Assembly: GCF_965227725.1 (NCBI RefSeq)
Contig: NZ_CBDDGH010000001.1
Span: forward strand, 496,001-560,000
Reading direction: 5' to 3'
Source: Shimia sp965227725
Lineage (GTDB): Bacteria > Pseudomonadota > Alphaproteobacteria > Rhodobacterales > Rhodobacteraceae
DNA length: 64,000 bases
Positions 9,054 through 17,488 of this stretch are shown piece after piece; position 1 is the first letter of the stretch, and each line of letters begins with the position of its first letter. The translations under genes were made by a program, and so were the position numbers. The notes below the pieces were generated by a model that saw only the letters and a program-made list of their open reading frames with translations, had not been told where the DNA came from and did not search any database.

Positions 9054-10597
9054 GCCGATTCTGTTGAAAAACAACGTGTTGCTGATGCAGAAATTGATGA
9101 GCTGAACCGAGCGCGAGCGCCTTTCTGGTCAGGCTTTGCGCGTTTGCTGCGGCGCAGGAAAGATCTTGGCCAATTTGCGGAGGTTCTGGGCGGTGGCGGC
9201 GAGGAGGAATTCGTCATTGGCACCACATGGTCCGCGTAGTCGGAGCCGTCCCAGACCGAGGATGCGTTTGAGGTGGGCAAAGAGCATTTCGACCTTCTTT
9301 CTGAGTTTCATCGAGATGTCGTATTGGCGGGTTTTGGCGATCTCGCGGGCGACTTGACGAGCGTCTTCGTGCTCTTCGCGGGTGATTTTGCGCGCATCGG
9401 CATTAGGGCAGCATTTGGCTTTTGATGGACAGGCCTGGCAAACTTCTTTCAGGGCGCGGTAGCGGGCCGTGCCCTTGCCGGTTGGCCCTCGGTTTGGGTC
9501 AGAATAGTTGCGGCGGAACTGCTTGAGTTCCTGGCCCTCAGGGCAAATGTATTGATCGTTTTCTGCATCCCACTCGAAATCCGCCCGCGTCCAAGTGCCA
9601 TCGTTGCGCCCGGACTTGTCGAAGACCGGAATGTGCGGGGCGATGTTGCGGTCGACAAGCCAGCCCAGGAGCGGCCCGGTGCCATAGGCGGTGTCCGCGA
9701 TCAGGCGCTCCGGATGCAGATCGAACTTCGCTTTCACGCGGTCCAGCATCGTCTTGGTCGATCCGACCTCTGCCTGCCGGATTGATCTGGTGCCTTCCAC
9801 GTCGATTATAACCCCGTGATCCGTGTCGATCAGGTAATTGTCGGAATAGCTGAAGAAAGCAGGCCCTTTACGCGCTGCCGTCCATTGGCTGGCAGGGTCA
9901 GAATGCGAGGTAAACTTGGGTTGCACTTCGCTCGCAGCTCCGAAAGCCGCCTTATCCAGGGTGTCGAGATATTCGCGAACCGCACGAGGCGCATCTTCTG
10001 GATCGATGGTTGATGCATCCCATTCTTCTTTTGGCGTTGAATTCTGCTTGTTGGCATCGGCTTCGATCAGGCTGGCATCGATTGCCATGCGCTGACCGCT
10101 GACCAGACCTTCTTCGATGCACCGCGCGACAGTCGTCTCAAAAAGGTGGCGCAGCAGTTCGCTCTCGCGGAAGCGCCCATGCCGGTTCTTGGAGAACGTC
10201 GAGTGATCCGGGATACGGTCATTCAGATCGAGGCGGCAAAACCATCGATATGCCAGGTTCAGATGCACCTCTTCGCACAGCCGTCGCTCAGAGCGGATGC
10301 CGCAGCAATAGCCGACCAGCAGCATACGGATCAGCAGTTCAGGATCGACCGATGGACGACCGGTGTGGCTGTAGAAATCCGCGAGATGCACTCGAATGCT
10401 GCTCAAATCGACAAAGCGATCAATCGACCGAAGCAAGTGATCTTGGGGCACGTGGTTCTCCAATGAGAACTCATAGAATAGCGACGCCTGCGCTTCCTGC
10501 CTCGGTCCCAACATCGCTCTATCCTCCCACCCATTGGAAGAATTGAATCAGCAGTTCATGCACCGATCAAGGATGAGTTTTTCAACAAAATACGCCC
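9054..10597 (-). mobile_element. IS1182-type insertion sequence, complete copy 1
   Basis: A 1544-bp unit defined by comparison with the inverted copy at 33467-35010 and the fragment at 1-245. Ends share the inverted repeat core TGTTGAAAAAC, extended imperfectly to the tips (gccgattc versus gggcgtattt). No clear target duplication is visible at the flanks. One transposase gene fills the element. The encoded 461-residue proteins of both complete copies are identical, pointing to recent movement or gene conversion. Confidence 0.9.
9129..10514 (-). CDS. IS1182-type transposase (DUF772 / DDE)
   Basis: This 461-residue transposase has the N-terminal DUF772 region (about 20-100, including SFYSHTGRPSVDPELLIRM-like sequence and the downstream CGIRSERRLCEEV), a central DDE catalytic core (AIDASLIEADANK; LIADTAYG; a late Glu near the C-terminus), and an internal Cys-rich stretch (CQACPSKAKCC) typical of IS1182 and related IS5-superfamily proteins. 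It is full length without frameshift and is identical to the copy at 33550-34935. Both copies should be able to act in trans on all three element ends in the window. Confidence 0.9.
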   Translation of the reverse strand: MLGPRQEAQASLFYEFSLENHVPQDHLLRSIDRFVDLSSIRVHLADFYSHTGRPSVDPELLIRMLLVGYCCGIRSERRLCEEVHLNLAYRWFCRLDLNDRIPDHSTFSKNRHGRFRESELLRHLFETTVARCIEEGLVSGQRMAIDASLIEADANKQNSTPKEEWDASTIDPEDAPRAVREYLDTLDKAAFGAASEVQPKFTSHSDPASQWTAARKGPAFFSYSDNYLIDTDHGVIIDVEGTRSIRQAEVGSTKTMLDRVKAKFDLHPERLIADTAYGTGPLLGWLVDRNIAPHIPVFDKSGRNDGTWTRADFEWDAENDQYICPEGQELKQFRRNYSDPNRGPTGKGTARYRALKEVCQACPSKAKCCPNADARKITREEHEDARQVAREIAKTRQYDISMKLRKKVEMLFAHLKRILGLGRLRLRGPCGANDEFLLAATAQNLRKLAKIFPAPQQTRKA

Positions 10598-10656
10598 ATC
10601 CCTCCATAGGCAAACGCCTTACCCTCGAGGGTAAGGTCAACTCGGACGTTAGCGCT

Positions 10657-11340
10657 TCAAGGGGGCACTTGTAGCCAGCAAGCTCGCTTTGCGCTTGTCT
10701 CGAACGTAAGGTCGCACCACAAAATTCCATACTTTTGCGGCTGCCAAACGCCCAAACGCCGCCAAGGGTCATAGCCGTTGGCGTTTACGCTAGCTGGCAT
10801 ACGAGGGCTGCGCTTTCGGTGGAGCTCATTGATGAAAAGTCTGTGGTGGATCTTTTTTGCGGTCTGCCAATGCACACGCATGGATCGTGCAAAGCGGTTG
10901 GTGTTGCCAGTTCTTTTCCATTTTCGCTTGAGGCGCTTGTTGTTCGGCAGCATGCGTCGTCTGCCTGGCTTCAGTCGCCTGCCGGGCTTCACTTGCTGTC
11001 TGTCGCTCCTGAAGAGTTTTGTCAAAGTCCTCAGTTTTATACCGTTTTGTGCGGCGACTTCGGCGCAGGTTTGACCGAGCAGATGTAATTTATACAACGG
11101 CCAGACGAAATCGACCTTAGCCAAAGTCAGTATCTCAATCGCTATCTGAGGCGAGACATCATAGGCGCGTGCGAAATCTGCTAGGTTTTTCGCGGCCTTG
11201 AAATCTCTGCGTACCATCCAGAATGGATAGGGTTTCGCGTATTTTCCATCAAAAACATACAGCAGATGCCGATGAGTGCGCTGCAATTGAACAACTCTCT
11301 TTGGCAATGGTCTTCTCCGCGCTCCCAAATGATATTGCAT
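10657..11340 (-). CDS. hypothetical protein, HTH-rich, unrecognised
   Basis: This 227-residue, strongly basic protein is unlike any family I recognise. Two stretches look like helix-turn-helix modules: ARAYDVSPQIAIEILTLA and CAEVAAQNGIKLRTLTKLF, followed by a Lys/Arg-rich linker and FARSMRVHWQTAKKIHHRLF. This is the layout of small DNA-binding accessory proteins on mobile elements. The ATG at 11340 has no strong ribosome binding site, so the start is uncertain. The gene lies directly beside the IS1182 copy and upstream of Tn7-like remnants. A transposon-associated DNA-binding role is only inferred from position and composition. Confidence 0.4.
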   Translation of the reverse strand: MQYHLGARRRPLPKRVVQLQRTHRHLLYVFDGKYAKPYPFWMVRRDFKAAKNLADFARAYDVSPQIAIEILTLAKVDFVWPLYKLHLLGQTCAEVAAQNGIKLRTLTKLFRSDRQQVKPGRRLKPGRRRMLPNNKRLKRKWKRTGNTNRFARSMRVHWQTAKKIHHRLFINELHRKRSPRMPASVNANGYDPWRRLGVWQPQKYGILWCDLTFETSAKRACWLQVPP

Positions 11341-11656
11341 TGCGTTGTAGCAAACTTTTTTGCGTCAAAAAATGACACCGTTTCAATGGGGCCTGATTGT
11401 GTGTAAGTAATTGGTATATATAAATATTTACAGAATCGAATTGAGCAAATAGAACCGAGTGTTGAAAGCGAGATGCCCGCACCAGATCGGCCATCTTGCG
11501 ATCCGCTTGCGGCGACTTCGTAGCTTCCTCGATTGAGGCCGTGAAAGTGAACAGTGACCGAAAAGGGGTTGTGATTGATCTCTGCGGCAGCGTTAGCCGC
11601 CGACATCAATCGTCAATTCTGTAATCAGAAAGGAGAGAATAATGGTCCCATAACGG
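11341..11656. other. intergenic, no gene seen
   Basis: The AT-richer part (11380-11440) may hold the promoter of the leftward hypothetical gene. No recognisable coding sequence was found. The + strand ATG at 11642 follows AGGAGA and reads only Met-Val-Pro-stop just before the hairpin series. Confidence 0.4.
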
Positions 11657-11790
11657 ACAAACCCCGATGGAAGGTAACGACTTCCAACGGGGCTCGAGGT
11701 GCAAAAGAATGCGTCCCTTTGCACCTCCTTCATGACTCAATTTCGAAACCCCGTCAACCGCGCAGAGCCTTTCTGCGCGCGGGTTTCGTT
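11657..11790 (+). other. three consecutive strong RNA hairpins upstream of the TnsA-like gene
   Basis: Hairpin 1: CCCCG-a-TGGAAG (11662-11673) pairs with CTTCCA-a-CGGGG (11681-11692). Hairpin 2: GAGGTGCAAA (11696-11705) pairs with TTTGCACCTC (11718-11727). Hairpin 3 is two-part: CGAAACCC (11744-11751) with GGGTTTCG (11781-11788), enclosing CGCGCAGA (11759-11766) with TCTGCGCG (11772-11779). It is followed by a weak T-rich run. A four-codon ORF with a good ribosome site (ATG at 11642) precedes the series. This could be a leader/attenuator or a structured RNA of the element. It resembles no riboswitch class I know. Confidence 0.6.
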
Positions 11791-11852
11791 TATCCAAATC
11801 TACAAGGAGTGCCCGCTGGTACCGGTTTGCGCCGGTCGCCAGGGCAAACACT

Positions 11853-12551
11853 ATGAACATATCAATCGATGACGATGATTTCTATCGTCCACCTGAACCC
11901 ACAATCGCTGGGCTCATGTTTCCCGCCCGTTCCAAATTTACGGTGCGTGGGTTTACCATGGCCTGTACGCCAGCAGAGCGATACTGGCGCCAAATCATCA
12001 GCGCGAGCCAGGGAGAACGTGAATGCTGCCTCTTGGCTCTGGCCATGCCTGAGCTTTGGAATCTCTTTGACCAGCCAAGACCAGTTGCATTTGCTGACAC
12101 TGATGGCACGCAAAGGACCCATCGCTTCGACTACCTGCTTGCACTTCGAGATGGGACACGTGTTGCTGTGGCCGTCAAACCTAGCGAGCGCGTCAAAGCG
12201 TTGAACTTTCGCGCGACACTACGTGCGATCAAGCGTGATTTGCCTGTTGGCTTTGCTGACAAAGTCTATCTGGTCACCGAGCGTGAGCGCCATAAAATCG
12301 AGGTTCGCAATGCTGAGCTGCTGAACTTTTTTCGGCGGAGCCCAGACGGCGAAGCCGATCAGGTCATAGCGGATCTTGTTCACGATCTTTGGGGGGAGGT
12401 CCCAATAAGTGACCTCGTCGAAAAGTCGGGTCTAGGTGCTTGGGCTTTCCGCGCTGCGTTTCGTGCAATTTACGCGGGTCAACTCCGTGCAAATGTGCGC
12501 GAAGCCATTTCCATCAATTCCGTTGTTGCTCCGCGAAAGGAAAACTCATGA
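11853..12551 (+). CDS. TnsA-like endonuclease-fold protein, altered active site
   Basis: This 232-residue protein fits the TnsA N-terminal (PD-(D/E)xK) pattern: GERECCLLAL (E56/E58 region), FDQPRPVAFADTDG, then HRFDYLLALRDG (D93) and VAVAVKPSE (K109). In active TnsA proteins the residue two before the Lys is Gln or Glu; here it is Val107, so DNA cleavage may be lost. The C-terminal half (PISDLVEKSGLGAWAFRAAFRAIYAGQLRANV) resembles the helical TnsA C-domain that contacts TnsC. TnsA cuts 5' ends in Tn7-like transposition. TniQ-like remnants follow, but no TnsB or TnsC genes are present. A 15-codon GTG frame after AAGGAG overlaps its start (ATGA). Confidence 0.55.
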   Translation: MNISIDDDDFYRPPEPTIAGLMFPARSKFTVRGFTMACTPAERYWRQIISASQGERECCLLALAMPELWNLFDQPRPVAFADTDGTQRTHRFDYLLALRDGTRVAVAVKPSERVKALNFRATLRAIKRDLPVGFADKVYLVTERERHKIEVRNAELLNFFRRSPDGEADQVIADLVHDLWGEVPISDLVEKSGLGAWAFRAAFRAIYAGQLRANVREAISINSVVAPRKENS

Positions 12552-12641
12552 AGCATGAGTCTATACGCAATTGGGTAGGGATGGGGTACCTCACGCAATA
12601 CAAAGTTCGGAATCCCGAAACGCAACATTACCGATGCTAAG
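12549..12641 (+). CDS. short ORF overlapping the TnsA-like gene end, probable remnant
   Basis: A 30-codon frame begins at an ATG that overlaps the TnsA-like stop (ATGA-type overlap) and follows a purine-rich stretch (GAAAGG). Such coupling usually indicates a real next gene. Here the frame stops after 30 codons and has no recognisable domain. The sequence that follows contains TniQ-like C-terminal coding (12668-12856). It may be the start of a larger protein since broken by deletion. Confidence 0.3.
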
Positions 12642-12667
12642 TAACCGAAAGCAGTATTTGAGACTTT

Positions 12668-12856
12668 GAAGAGAGATTTATTACACGTGGTCAATTGGCA
12701 GAGCAATTGGACGTGGCAGCAATTCACCTCGCACGCGCGCTGGACAAAAAAGAGATTGAGACAATACCTTGCGACGCTGGGTTTGTTCGCGCTTACCCAA
12801 AATCAGAACCCGAAGTGTTCCAGAAATTCACTAAGCAAGTTAAAAACTATGAATAA
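12668..12856 (+). pseudogene. TniQ-like C-terminal remnant (copy A1)
   Basis: The frame translates to RFITRGQLAEQLDVAAIHLARALDKK and ends VKNYE. It has no start codon. It aligns with the C-terminal 40 residues of the 176-residue protein at 42000-42530 (RYVTLGQMAQRQKTAAIHLARRLDRE). The shared pattern (Y/F-V/I-T-x-G-Q-x-A-x-x-x-x-x-x-A-A-I-H-L-A-R-x-L-D) is a helix-turn-helix-like unit. The upstream part of the gene is missing. Confidence 0.5.
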
Positions 12857-13185
12857 CCGAAAGGGAAGGCACTGGCACCTAAAGCCAAGCATTCAAGCCT
12901 AAGATCAAGTGAAGCCGTCGTAAATGGTGACCTTGTTCATAAAAGAATCACTGAAACTCTCCATCTACCGCAACGCCTTAGTATGTGTGTGAGCAGTCCC
13001 GGAGAGCTTTGTTAGGACTTTGTTCACAAGCGTATCCAGATGAGATTTTGAGTTAGTGCTGAAAGCGATGGTAGTATTGAGGCGCCGCTGAACGGCTCAA
13101 AACCGCTGGAGCCGGATTTGGGGGGCTTCTGACGTCTCATGTTAGCTCACAGCGCCTAAGGACATTCAGGTGTCATGCGAACCTG
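12857..13185. other. no gene seen
   Basis: About 330 bases between the two TniQ-like remnants, with no recognisable coding or structural signal. It is probably decayed sequence of the same gene or element. Confidence 0.4.
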
Positions 13186-13371
13186 ATGTCGCCCCAGCCG
13201 AGCGTTCAGCGTTTACGTTGTGGGTATGATCCTTTTGGGCAGATGGGGCTGCGCCAGAAGATAGCACCAATTGATTTGGCGCGACCGCTAGTTCGTGTGA
13301 ATGTTCTGCTAATAAACTGTGGTGCAATGTTGGTCCGCGTGTACGGCAAGCGAATGGTTGATTGGGAGTGA
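13186..13371 (+). pseudogene. TniQ-like C-terminal remnant (copy A2)
   Basis: The open frame ends FGQMGLRQKIAPIDLARPL, then INCGAMLVRVYGKRMVDWE-stop. This matches the end of the protein at 42000-42530 (LGQMAQRQKTAAIHLARRL, NCGEGLVRVNDKCLVNWE). The upstream half does not match. As in the copy at 42000, the stop is followed by gttggc and then the ATG of a small MSDKE gene, so this is a diverged duplicate of the same gene pair. Confidence 0.5.
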
Positions 13372-13377
13372 GTTGGC

Positions 13378-13593
13378 ATGAGTGATAAAGAAGGGGGCGA
13401 AGGGGAAGCTAAACTGGAACTCGCTCGAGCAGCTCATCAAAGCGGGTCATCAGACCCATCAGACAGTAGCTATGAGGAGCTATTGGCCAAAATGCAGGAG
13501 CTTCAAAAAAAGGTTCAGTTGATGGGGCCATTGGATCCGGATTTTGACATGAAACGCTTTTGTGATGAATTAGAAGGCAAATTGTCGGGTTAG
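13378..13593 (+). CDS. 71-residue conserved small acidic protein (ORF71)
   Basis: A small acidic protein starting MSDKEGGEGE, with a predicted helical/coiled-coil middle (YEELLAKMQELQKKVQLM) and a C-terminal DPDFDMKRFCDELEGKL. GGGAG lies 8-12 bases before the ATG. A frameshifted homologue sits at 41800-41993 in the same position behind a TniQ-like gene. Two linked copies imply a functional pairing within the element. I do not recognise the family and assign no function. It may be a protein-interaction adaptor, but that is a guess from its coiled-coil character. Confidence 0.6.
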   Translation: MSDKEGGEGEAKLELARAAHQSGSSDPSDSSYEELLAKMQELQKKVQLMGPLDPDFDMKRFCDELEGKLSG

Positions 13594-13654
13594 ATTTTAG
13601 GTCCAGTCCCTTCGTGGTCCTCCTCGCTTTACTCCAGTGATCTGCGCAAGGCGG

Positions 13655-13888
13655 CTAACAAGATTTTCTCTCTCGGATGGGTGTCTCTTCGACCCCCCAG
13701 ACTCTTCTTGGATCTGGCCACAGCTCTTCAAAAAGTTCTTCGGACATGACTACGTAGGAGACACGCCCGTTCCGACGGAGGAAAGTTGGCCCCTCATTCG
13801 CTTGTTTCATAAGGTCGGCGATGTCGCCGTGTAGTGCCTCGATGTCGAAGCGTTTGCCTTGGATCTGGGGGAGGTCTGTTCTTTTCAT
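13655..13888 (-). CDS. Phd/YefM-like orphan antitoxin
   Basis: This 77-residue protein contains the antitoxin-like core GPTFLRRNGRVSYVVMSEELFEELWPD. It corresponds to the Phd/YefM pattern of a beta strand with an R-x-G turn, then V-x-V-x-S-x-E-x-[FY]-E-x-L. No toxin gene follows on the same strand: the downstream neighbour is ORF71, transcribed towards it. A frameshifted copy is at 41281-41558. Upstream of both copies lies a conserved small hairpin (CACGGA-CCTC-TCCGTG at 13920-13935). It may act as an orphan transcriptional regulator or be the remainder of a toxin-antitoxin pair. Confidence 0.55.
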   Translation of the reverse strand: MKRTDLPQIQGKRFDIEALHGDIADLMKQANEGPTFLRRNGRVSYVVMSEELFEELWPDPRRVWGVEETPIRERKSC

Positions 13889-14285
13889 CTGTTTTCCTAC
13901 TTGTCGTGCAACTCAAAAGCCACGGAGAGGTCCGTGCTGAATGCAAAAAGGGTGGAGAAAATCAGGTCATAAACTCTGTTATCACAGCTACGCTGTGCTG
14001 TCGTCATGATTTGCATTTATGGTAGCGCGCCGTTCAAAGCTAGTGTCGCTAACCGCTGGAATGCGGACTCCGCTGCCATTGCCGTTACAGATATGAATGG
14101 CCGCTATGCGCGCGTTGCGATGGCTGCTTTGTTCAGCGAAAAGGACCATGTACTCATTTTTGTTTGCTCAATGCGGCAGCCCTTTTTAGGCAAAAACAAG
14201 CGAGAGTATTGAGGTAGTTTGTATCCTCTAGGCATCATTTCATTGTTTGATGTGCGCCAATTGAAAAAATTAGCGCACATATAGA
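13889..14285. other. no gene seen; contains conserved hairpin upstream of the antitoxin
   Basis: About 400 bases. The first ~90 bases resemble the region upstream of the second antitoxin copy (about 41220-41280), including a CACGG-type stem. The remainder, up to the end of the ThDP enzyme gene, has no recognisable content and no obvious terminator for the leftward operon. Confidence 0.4.
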
Positions 14286-16079
14286 CTACGTCGAAACGTG
14301 CGATACATCCTTGTCTGGCGAGTAGATGTCCAAGATATTCCAATGGCCACTTGTTGGCGTGGGGTTGTTGATCATTGGGACATCCAAAACTGTGGGCTTG
14401 CCGCTGGCAATTGCCGCTTCCAGTGCCGACAACAGCTCGCTTGCGGAGGTGACCCGGATCCCTTCGGCACCATAGGCTCGTGCAATTTCAGCGTAGCCTG
14501 GCCCATTTGTTGGCGCGTCCGGTGTGCCTGGGAACGTGGTGCCGTAGGTTAACCCGTAGTGCGCTTTCTGCAGGCCTGCGATTGTGCCGAAAGCATTGTT
14601 GTTCATTACCAGCCAGATGATCCCCAGATCCAACTCAACGGCGGTGGCCAACATCGACGGGTTCTGACCAAATCCGCCGTCGCCCACCAGGCTGAGGACA
14701 ACTCGGTCCGGCGCCGCCAACTTGGCTCCAATCGCGCCGGGGGGGCCAAACCCCATGGTGGCGAAGCCGCCCGGAGTGAGGATGGAACCTGGGGTCAGAA
14801 TGTCAAACTGTTGTCCGACACCGTTTTTGTTCCACCCGACATCGGTTGTGATGATTGCATTCTCTGGTAGCGCTTTGCGTGTGTCCGCAAGAATACGCTC
14901 CGGCATCATTGGGAACGCTGTCGAGGTTTGCATTTCCGCATTTGAAGCTTTGAACGAAGTGCGGAACTTGATGATTTCTGCCTTCTTGTCTGTGCGATCC
15001 AAGCCGTTTGGATAGAGCTCACGTGCCACGCGGTTGAGGACGCATAGTGCAGCTTTGGCGTCCGCGACCACACCAATTTCGGTTGGGTAGTTGCGGCCGA
15101 TCTCCGTTGGCTCGATGTCGATGTGGATCACTTTGGTGGTGTCGGTTTTGCCGCCGATGTTGAACGTGTAGCCCGGATACCAGCTGGAGCAGTCAGCCTC
15201 CTTAAACCGCGTGCCAACCGCAAAAATGGTGTCGGCGTTGAGGCAAGATTGGTTCACCAACTCGGTGCCCCAGAAGCCAGTCATGCCCATCACGAGTGGA
15301 TGATCATCGCGCAGTGCACCTTTTCCCATCAAGGAGTGCGCAACAGGCAGACCCATGTGATCCACAAACTCGCGCAGTTCATCGCTGGCCTGCGCCAAAA
15401 GAATGCCACCCCCCACGTAAGCCACAGGCGCCGTGGAGGAAGCCAGTTTCTCAACGATCTGGCGGGCGGTTTCGTCGTCTATTGAGGGCTTCACCAAAGC
15501 GCGGGTGTTTTGCGCAATCCGGTCAAATGTGTCCGATGGGATCACCTCGGAGAAGATGTCCATCGGGACATTCACAAGCACTGGGCCTGGTTGGCCGCTT
15601 TCGGCCAGATGGAAGGCCTTTTCGAGGATTTCCGCCATCAGGTCTGCGCGGTCGACGCGCCAGGCGCGTTTCACAAACGGACGGTAGATTTCCCACTGAG
15701 CAGCGTCGGCATGCAGGTTGACTTCCTGATGGGGGTGTTTGCCGTAATAATGCGTGGGAATGTCGCCAGCAATGACCACCATGGGAATACAATCCAATGC
15801 GGCATTGGCGACCCCGGTGGCGCAGTTGGTCAAACCAGGGGAGAGGTGTGACAGCACTACCGAGGCCTTACCGCTCACGCGGGCATAGGCGTCTGCGGCG
15901 TGGCTGGCGATTTGTTCGTGACGTACTGTGATAAAATCAATCGGGCTCTCTGCCAGAGCGGCAAGCACCGCAATGTTGGTGTGACCGCAAAGGCCGAACA
16001 CATGTTCAACCTCTCTGCGCTGCAGGAAATCGACGATGTGCTCTGCTACGGTTTTCCCGTCCACTTTGCTGCCGTCCAT
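14286..16079 (-). CDS. ThDP-dependent enzyme, acetolactate-synthase-like
   Basis: This 597-residue protein has the three-domain ThDP fold. The N-terminal PYR domain carries the cofactor-activating Glu in VRHEQIASHAADAYAR. The central domain is Rossmann-like. The C-terminal PP domain has the motif VGDGGFGQ...NNNAFG (GDG-x~25-NN). It belongs to the large acetolactate synthase / sulfoacetaldehyde acetyltransferase / IolD superfamily but matches no specific enzyme I can name. It starts at ATG 16079, overlapping the aldehyde dehydrogenase stop (TGATG), which implies translational coupling. With the partner it could form or cleave an aldehyde or 2-oxo compound destined for CoA thioester formation. 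Substrate is unknown. Confidence 0.7.
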   Translation of the reverse strand: MDGSKVDGKTVAEHIVDFLQRREVEHVFGLCGHTNIAVLAALAESPIDFITVRHEQIASHAADAYARVSGKASVVLSHLSPGLTNCATGVANAALDCIPMVVIAGDIPTHYYGKHPHQEVNLHADAAQWEIYRPFVKRAWRVDRADLMAEILEKAFHLAESGQPGPVLVNVPMDIFSEVIPSDTFDRIAQNTRALVKPSIDDETARQIVEKLASSTAPVAYVGGGILLAQASDELREFVDHMGLPVAHSLMGKGALRDDHPLVMGMTGFWGTELVNQSCLNADTIFAVGTRFKEADCSSWYPGYTFNIGGKTDTTKVIHIDIEPTEIGRNYPTEIGVVADAKAALCVLNRVARELYPNGLDRTDKKAEIIKFRTSFKASNAEMQTSTAFPMMPERILADTRKALPENAIITTDVGWNKNGVGQQFDILTPGSILTPGGFATMGFGPPGAIGAKLAAPDRVVLSLVGDGGFGQNPSMLATAVELDLGIIWLVMNNNAFGTIAGLQKAHYGLTYGTTFPGTPDAPTNGPGYAEIARAYGAEGIRVTSASELLSALEAAIASGKPTVLDVPMINNPTPTSGHWNILDIYSPDKDVSHVST

Positions 16080-17488
16080 CACGCGACCTCCTCGCCATAG
16101 AATTCTCCAAACAGCTCTTCCTCAGAAGGTCGATCCTCTGCGATAGGGCGGCTGACCCACGTGTAATTCATCATGTGTTTCATGGTGACATTCTCATTGG
16201 TGATGTTGCCGCCCCAGATGCCGCAGCCAAGCGAAGAGGTCATGGGCATACCGTTGGTCCATGCGCCCGCGTTGGCCTTGGATTGGGGTTGGCGCACCAT
16301 CATACGGCTCACCGGCGCCAGACGTGCGAGGCGGTCAATGTTATCGTCATTGTGGCTGTAGATGCCGCAGGAATGCCCCTTGCCACCGGTCGCATAGATC
16401 TTGCCGACGGTTTCGAGCGCGTCGTCGAAACTGTCAAAGTGATAGAGGGCCATGAGCGTGGTGAGCTTCTCTTTGGAGAATTTGTGCTCTGGCCCGATTT
16501 GGCCTTGGTTCTCGACCATCAGAAATTTTCGGTCTTCGGGAATAGAGAACCCGGCGACCTCTGCAGTTTGCTGAGGGCGACAGGCGATTGTCGGGAATGT
16601 GCGGTTGCCATTTTCGTCCCACATGGCGGCTTCGAGTAGTGCTTTTTCTTCCTTAGAACATAGGTAGCCGCCTTCCGCTTCCAGCGCTTTCACCATGTTC
16701 TCGTAGATCGAGCGCTGAATGATGATGTTGCCGTCTGCCGAACAGCCTGAGCCGAAGTCGGATGTTTTGGAAATGCGTGTGTTCTGAGCCGCGATGTCCA
16801 GATCCGCGGTTTCGTCGATCACGATGGAGGAATTGCCTGCGCCGACGCCATAGGCTGGACGACCAGAGCTATAGGCGGCCTTGACCATGGGTTTGCCGCC
16901 CGTGGCGAGGGTCAGGTCACAAACCTCCATCAAATGTTGGGTCATTGGGATAGAAGGTTTGCGGATGGATTGGAAGAGATCCTCTGGTGCGCCAGCTGCG
17001 CGGCAGGCGGCGCGCATGACCTCGACCATCTCGTAGGTGGTCTGTGCAGTACGGGGATGTGGAGAGAAAATGACCGCGTTGCGCGCGTTTGCTGACGACA
17101 CACCTGTTACCGGCGGCGTCATGGCCGGGTTTGTCATGGGGATGAGGGAGGCGATCACACCGGCCGGTTTTGCATATTTGACCAGGCCCTTTGCTTCGTC
17201 CACCTCAACGGCGCCGGTGGAAGGGGTGCGCAAGACGTCGCGCAAAACCATATGGATTTTGAAGCGTTTGCCGGGGCGACCTTCGCGGTCCCCAATGCCA
17301 CTTTCATCTACGCCCTGCTTGGCCAAACGGGTGAAAGTTTTCTCGTTGCCAGCATACCAGGCGATTGCTTGGGACAGCCGGTCAAGATCCGCCTGACTCC
17401 AGTCTTCGATCTGGGCCATTGCCGCGCGTGCGCGATCGACCATCTGCGCGACCAGGTCGCGCTCTTCGTTAGTGAGCTCTCTGCCCAT
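16079..17488 (-). CDS. CoA-acylating aldehyde dehydrogenase (SauS/EutE-like)
   Basis: This 469-residue protein of the acylating ALDH family (EutE, PduP, sulfoacetaldehyde dehydrogenase SauS) converts an aldehyde plus CoA and NAD(P) to acyl-CoA. The catalytic Cys is in the motif DFGSGCSADGN. The nucleotide-binding segment includes NARNAVIFSPHPRT. The start at ATG 17488 is preferred over an upstream Met because GAGGA sits 7-11 bases before it. It overlaps the 3' end of the isomerase gene by 20 bases. Its pairing with a ThDP enzyme resembles sulfoacetaldehyde modules, but the rest of the locus does not, so the aldehyde is unassigned. Confidence 0.75.
   Translation of the reverse strand: MGRELTNEERDLVAQMVDRARAAMAQIEDWSQADLDRLSQAIAWYAGNEKTFTRLAKQGVDESGIGDREGRPGKRFKIHMVLRDVLRTPSTGAVEVDEAKGLVKYAKPAGVIASLIPMTNPAMTPPVTGVSSANARNAVIFSPHPRTAQTTYEMVEVMRAACRAAGAPEDLFQSIRKPSIPMTQHLMEVCDLTLATGGKPMVKAAYSSGRPAYGVGAGNSSIVIDETADLDIAAQNTRISKTSDFGSGCSADGNIIIQRSIYENMVKALEAEGGYLCSKEEKALLEAAMWDENGNRTFPTIACRPQQTAEVAGFSIPEDRKFLMVENQGQIGPEHKFSKEKLTTLMALYHFDSFDDALETVGKIYATGGKGHSCGIYSHNDDNIDRLARLAPVSRMMVRQPQSKANAGAWTNGMPMTSSLGCGIWGGNITNENVTMKHMMNYTWVSRPIAEDRPSEEELFGEFYGEEVA

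Noticed and set aside
14006..14212. 68-codon + strand ORF
   Set aside because: No ribosome site, no recognisable content, and it lies in decayed sequence between the antitoxin and the catabolic locus.
14286..17488. Sulfoacetaldehyde degradation module (SauS plus Xsc)
   Set aside because: The aldehyde dehydrogenase resembles SauS, but the ThDP protein lacks a clear Xsc match, there is no phosphotransacetylase or sulfite exporter, and the rest of the locus handles cyclic polyols.
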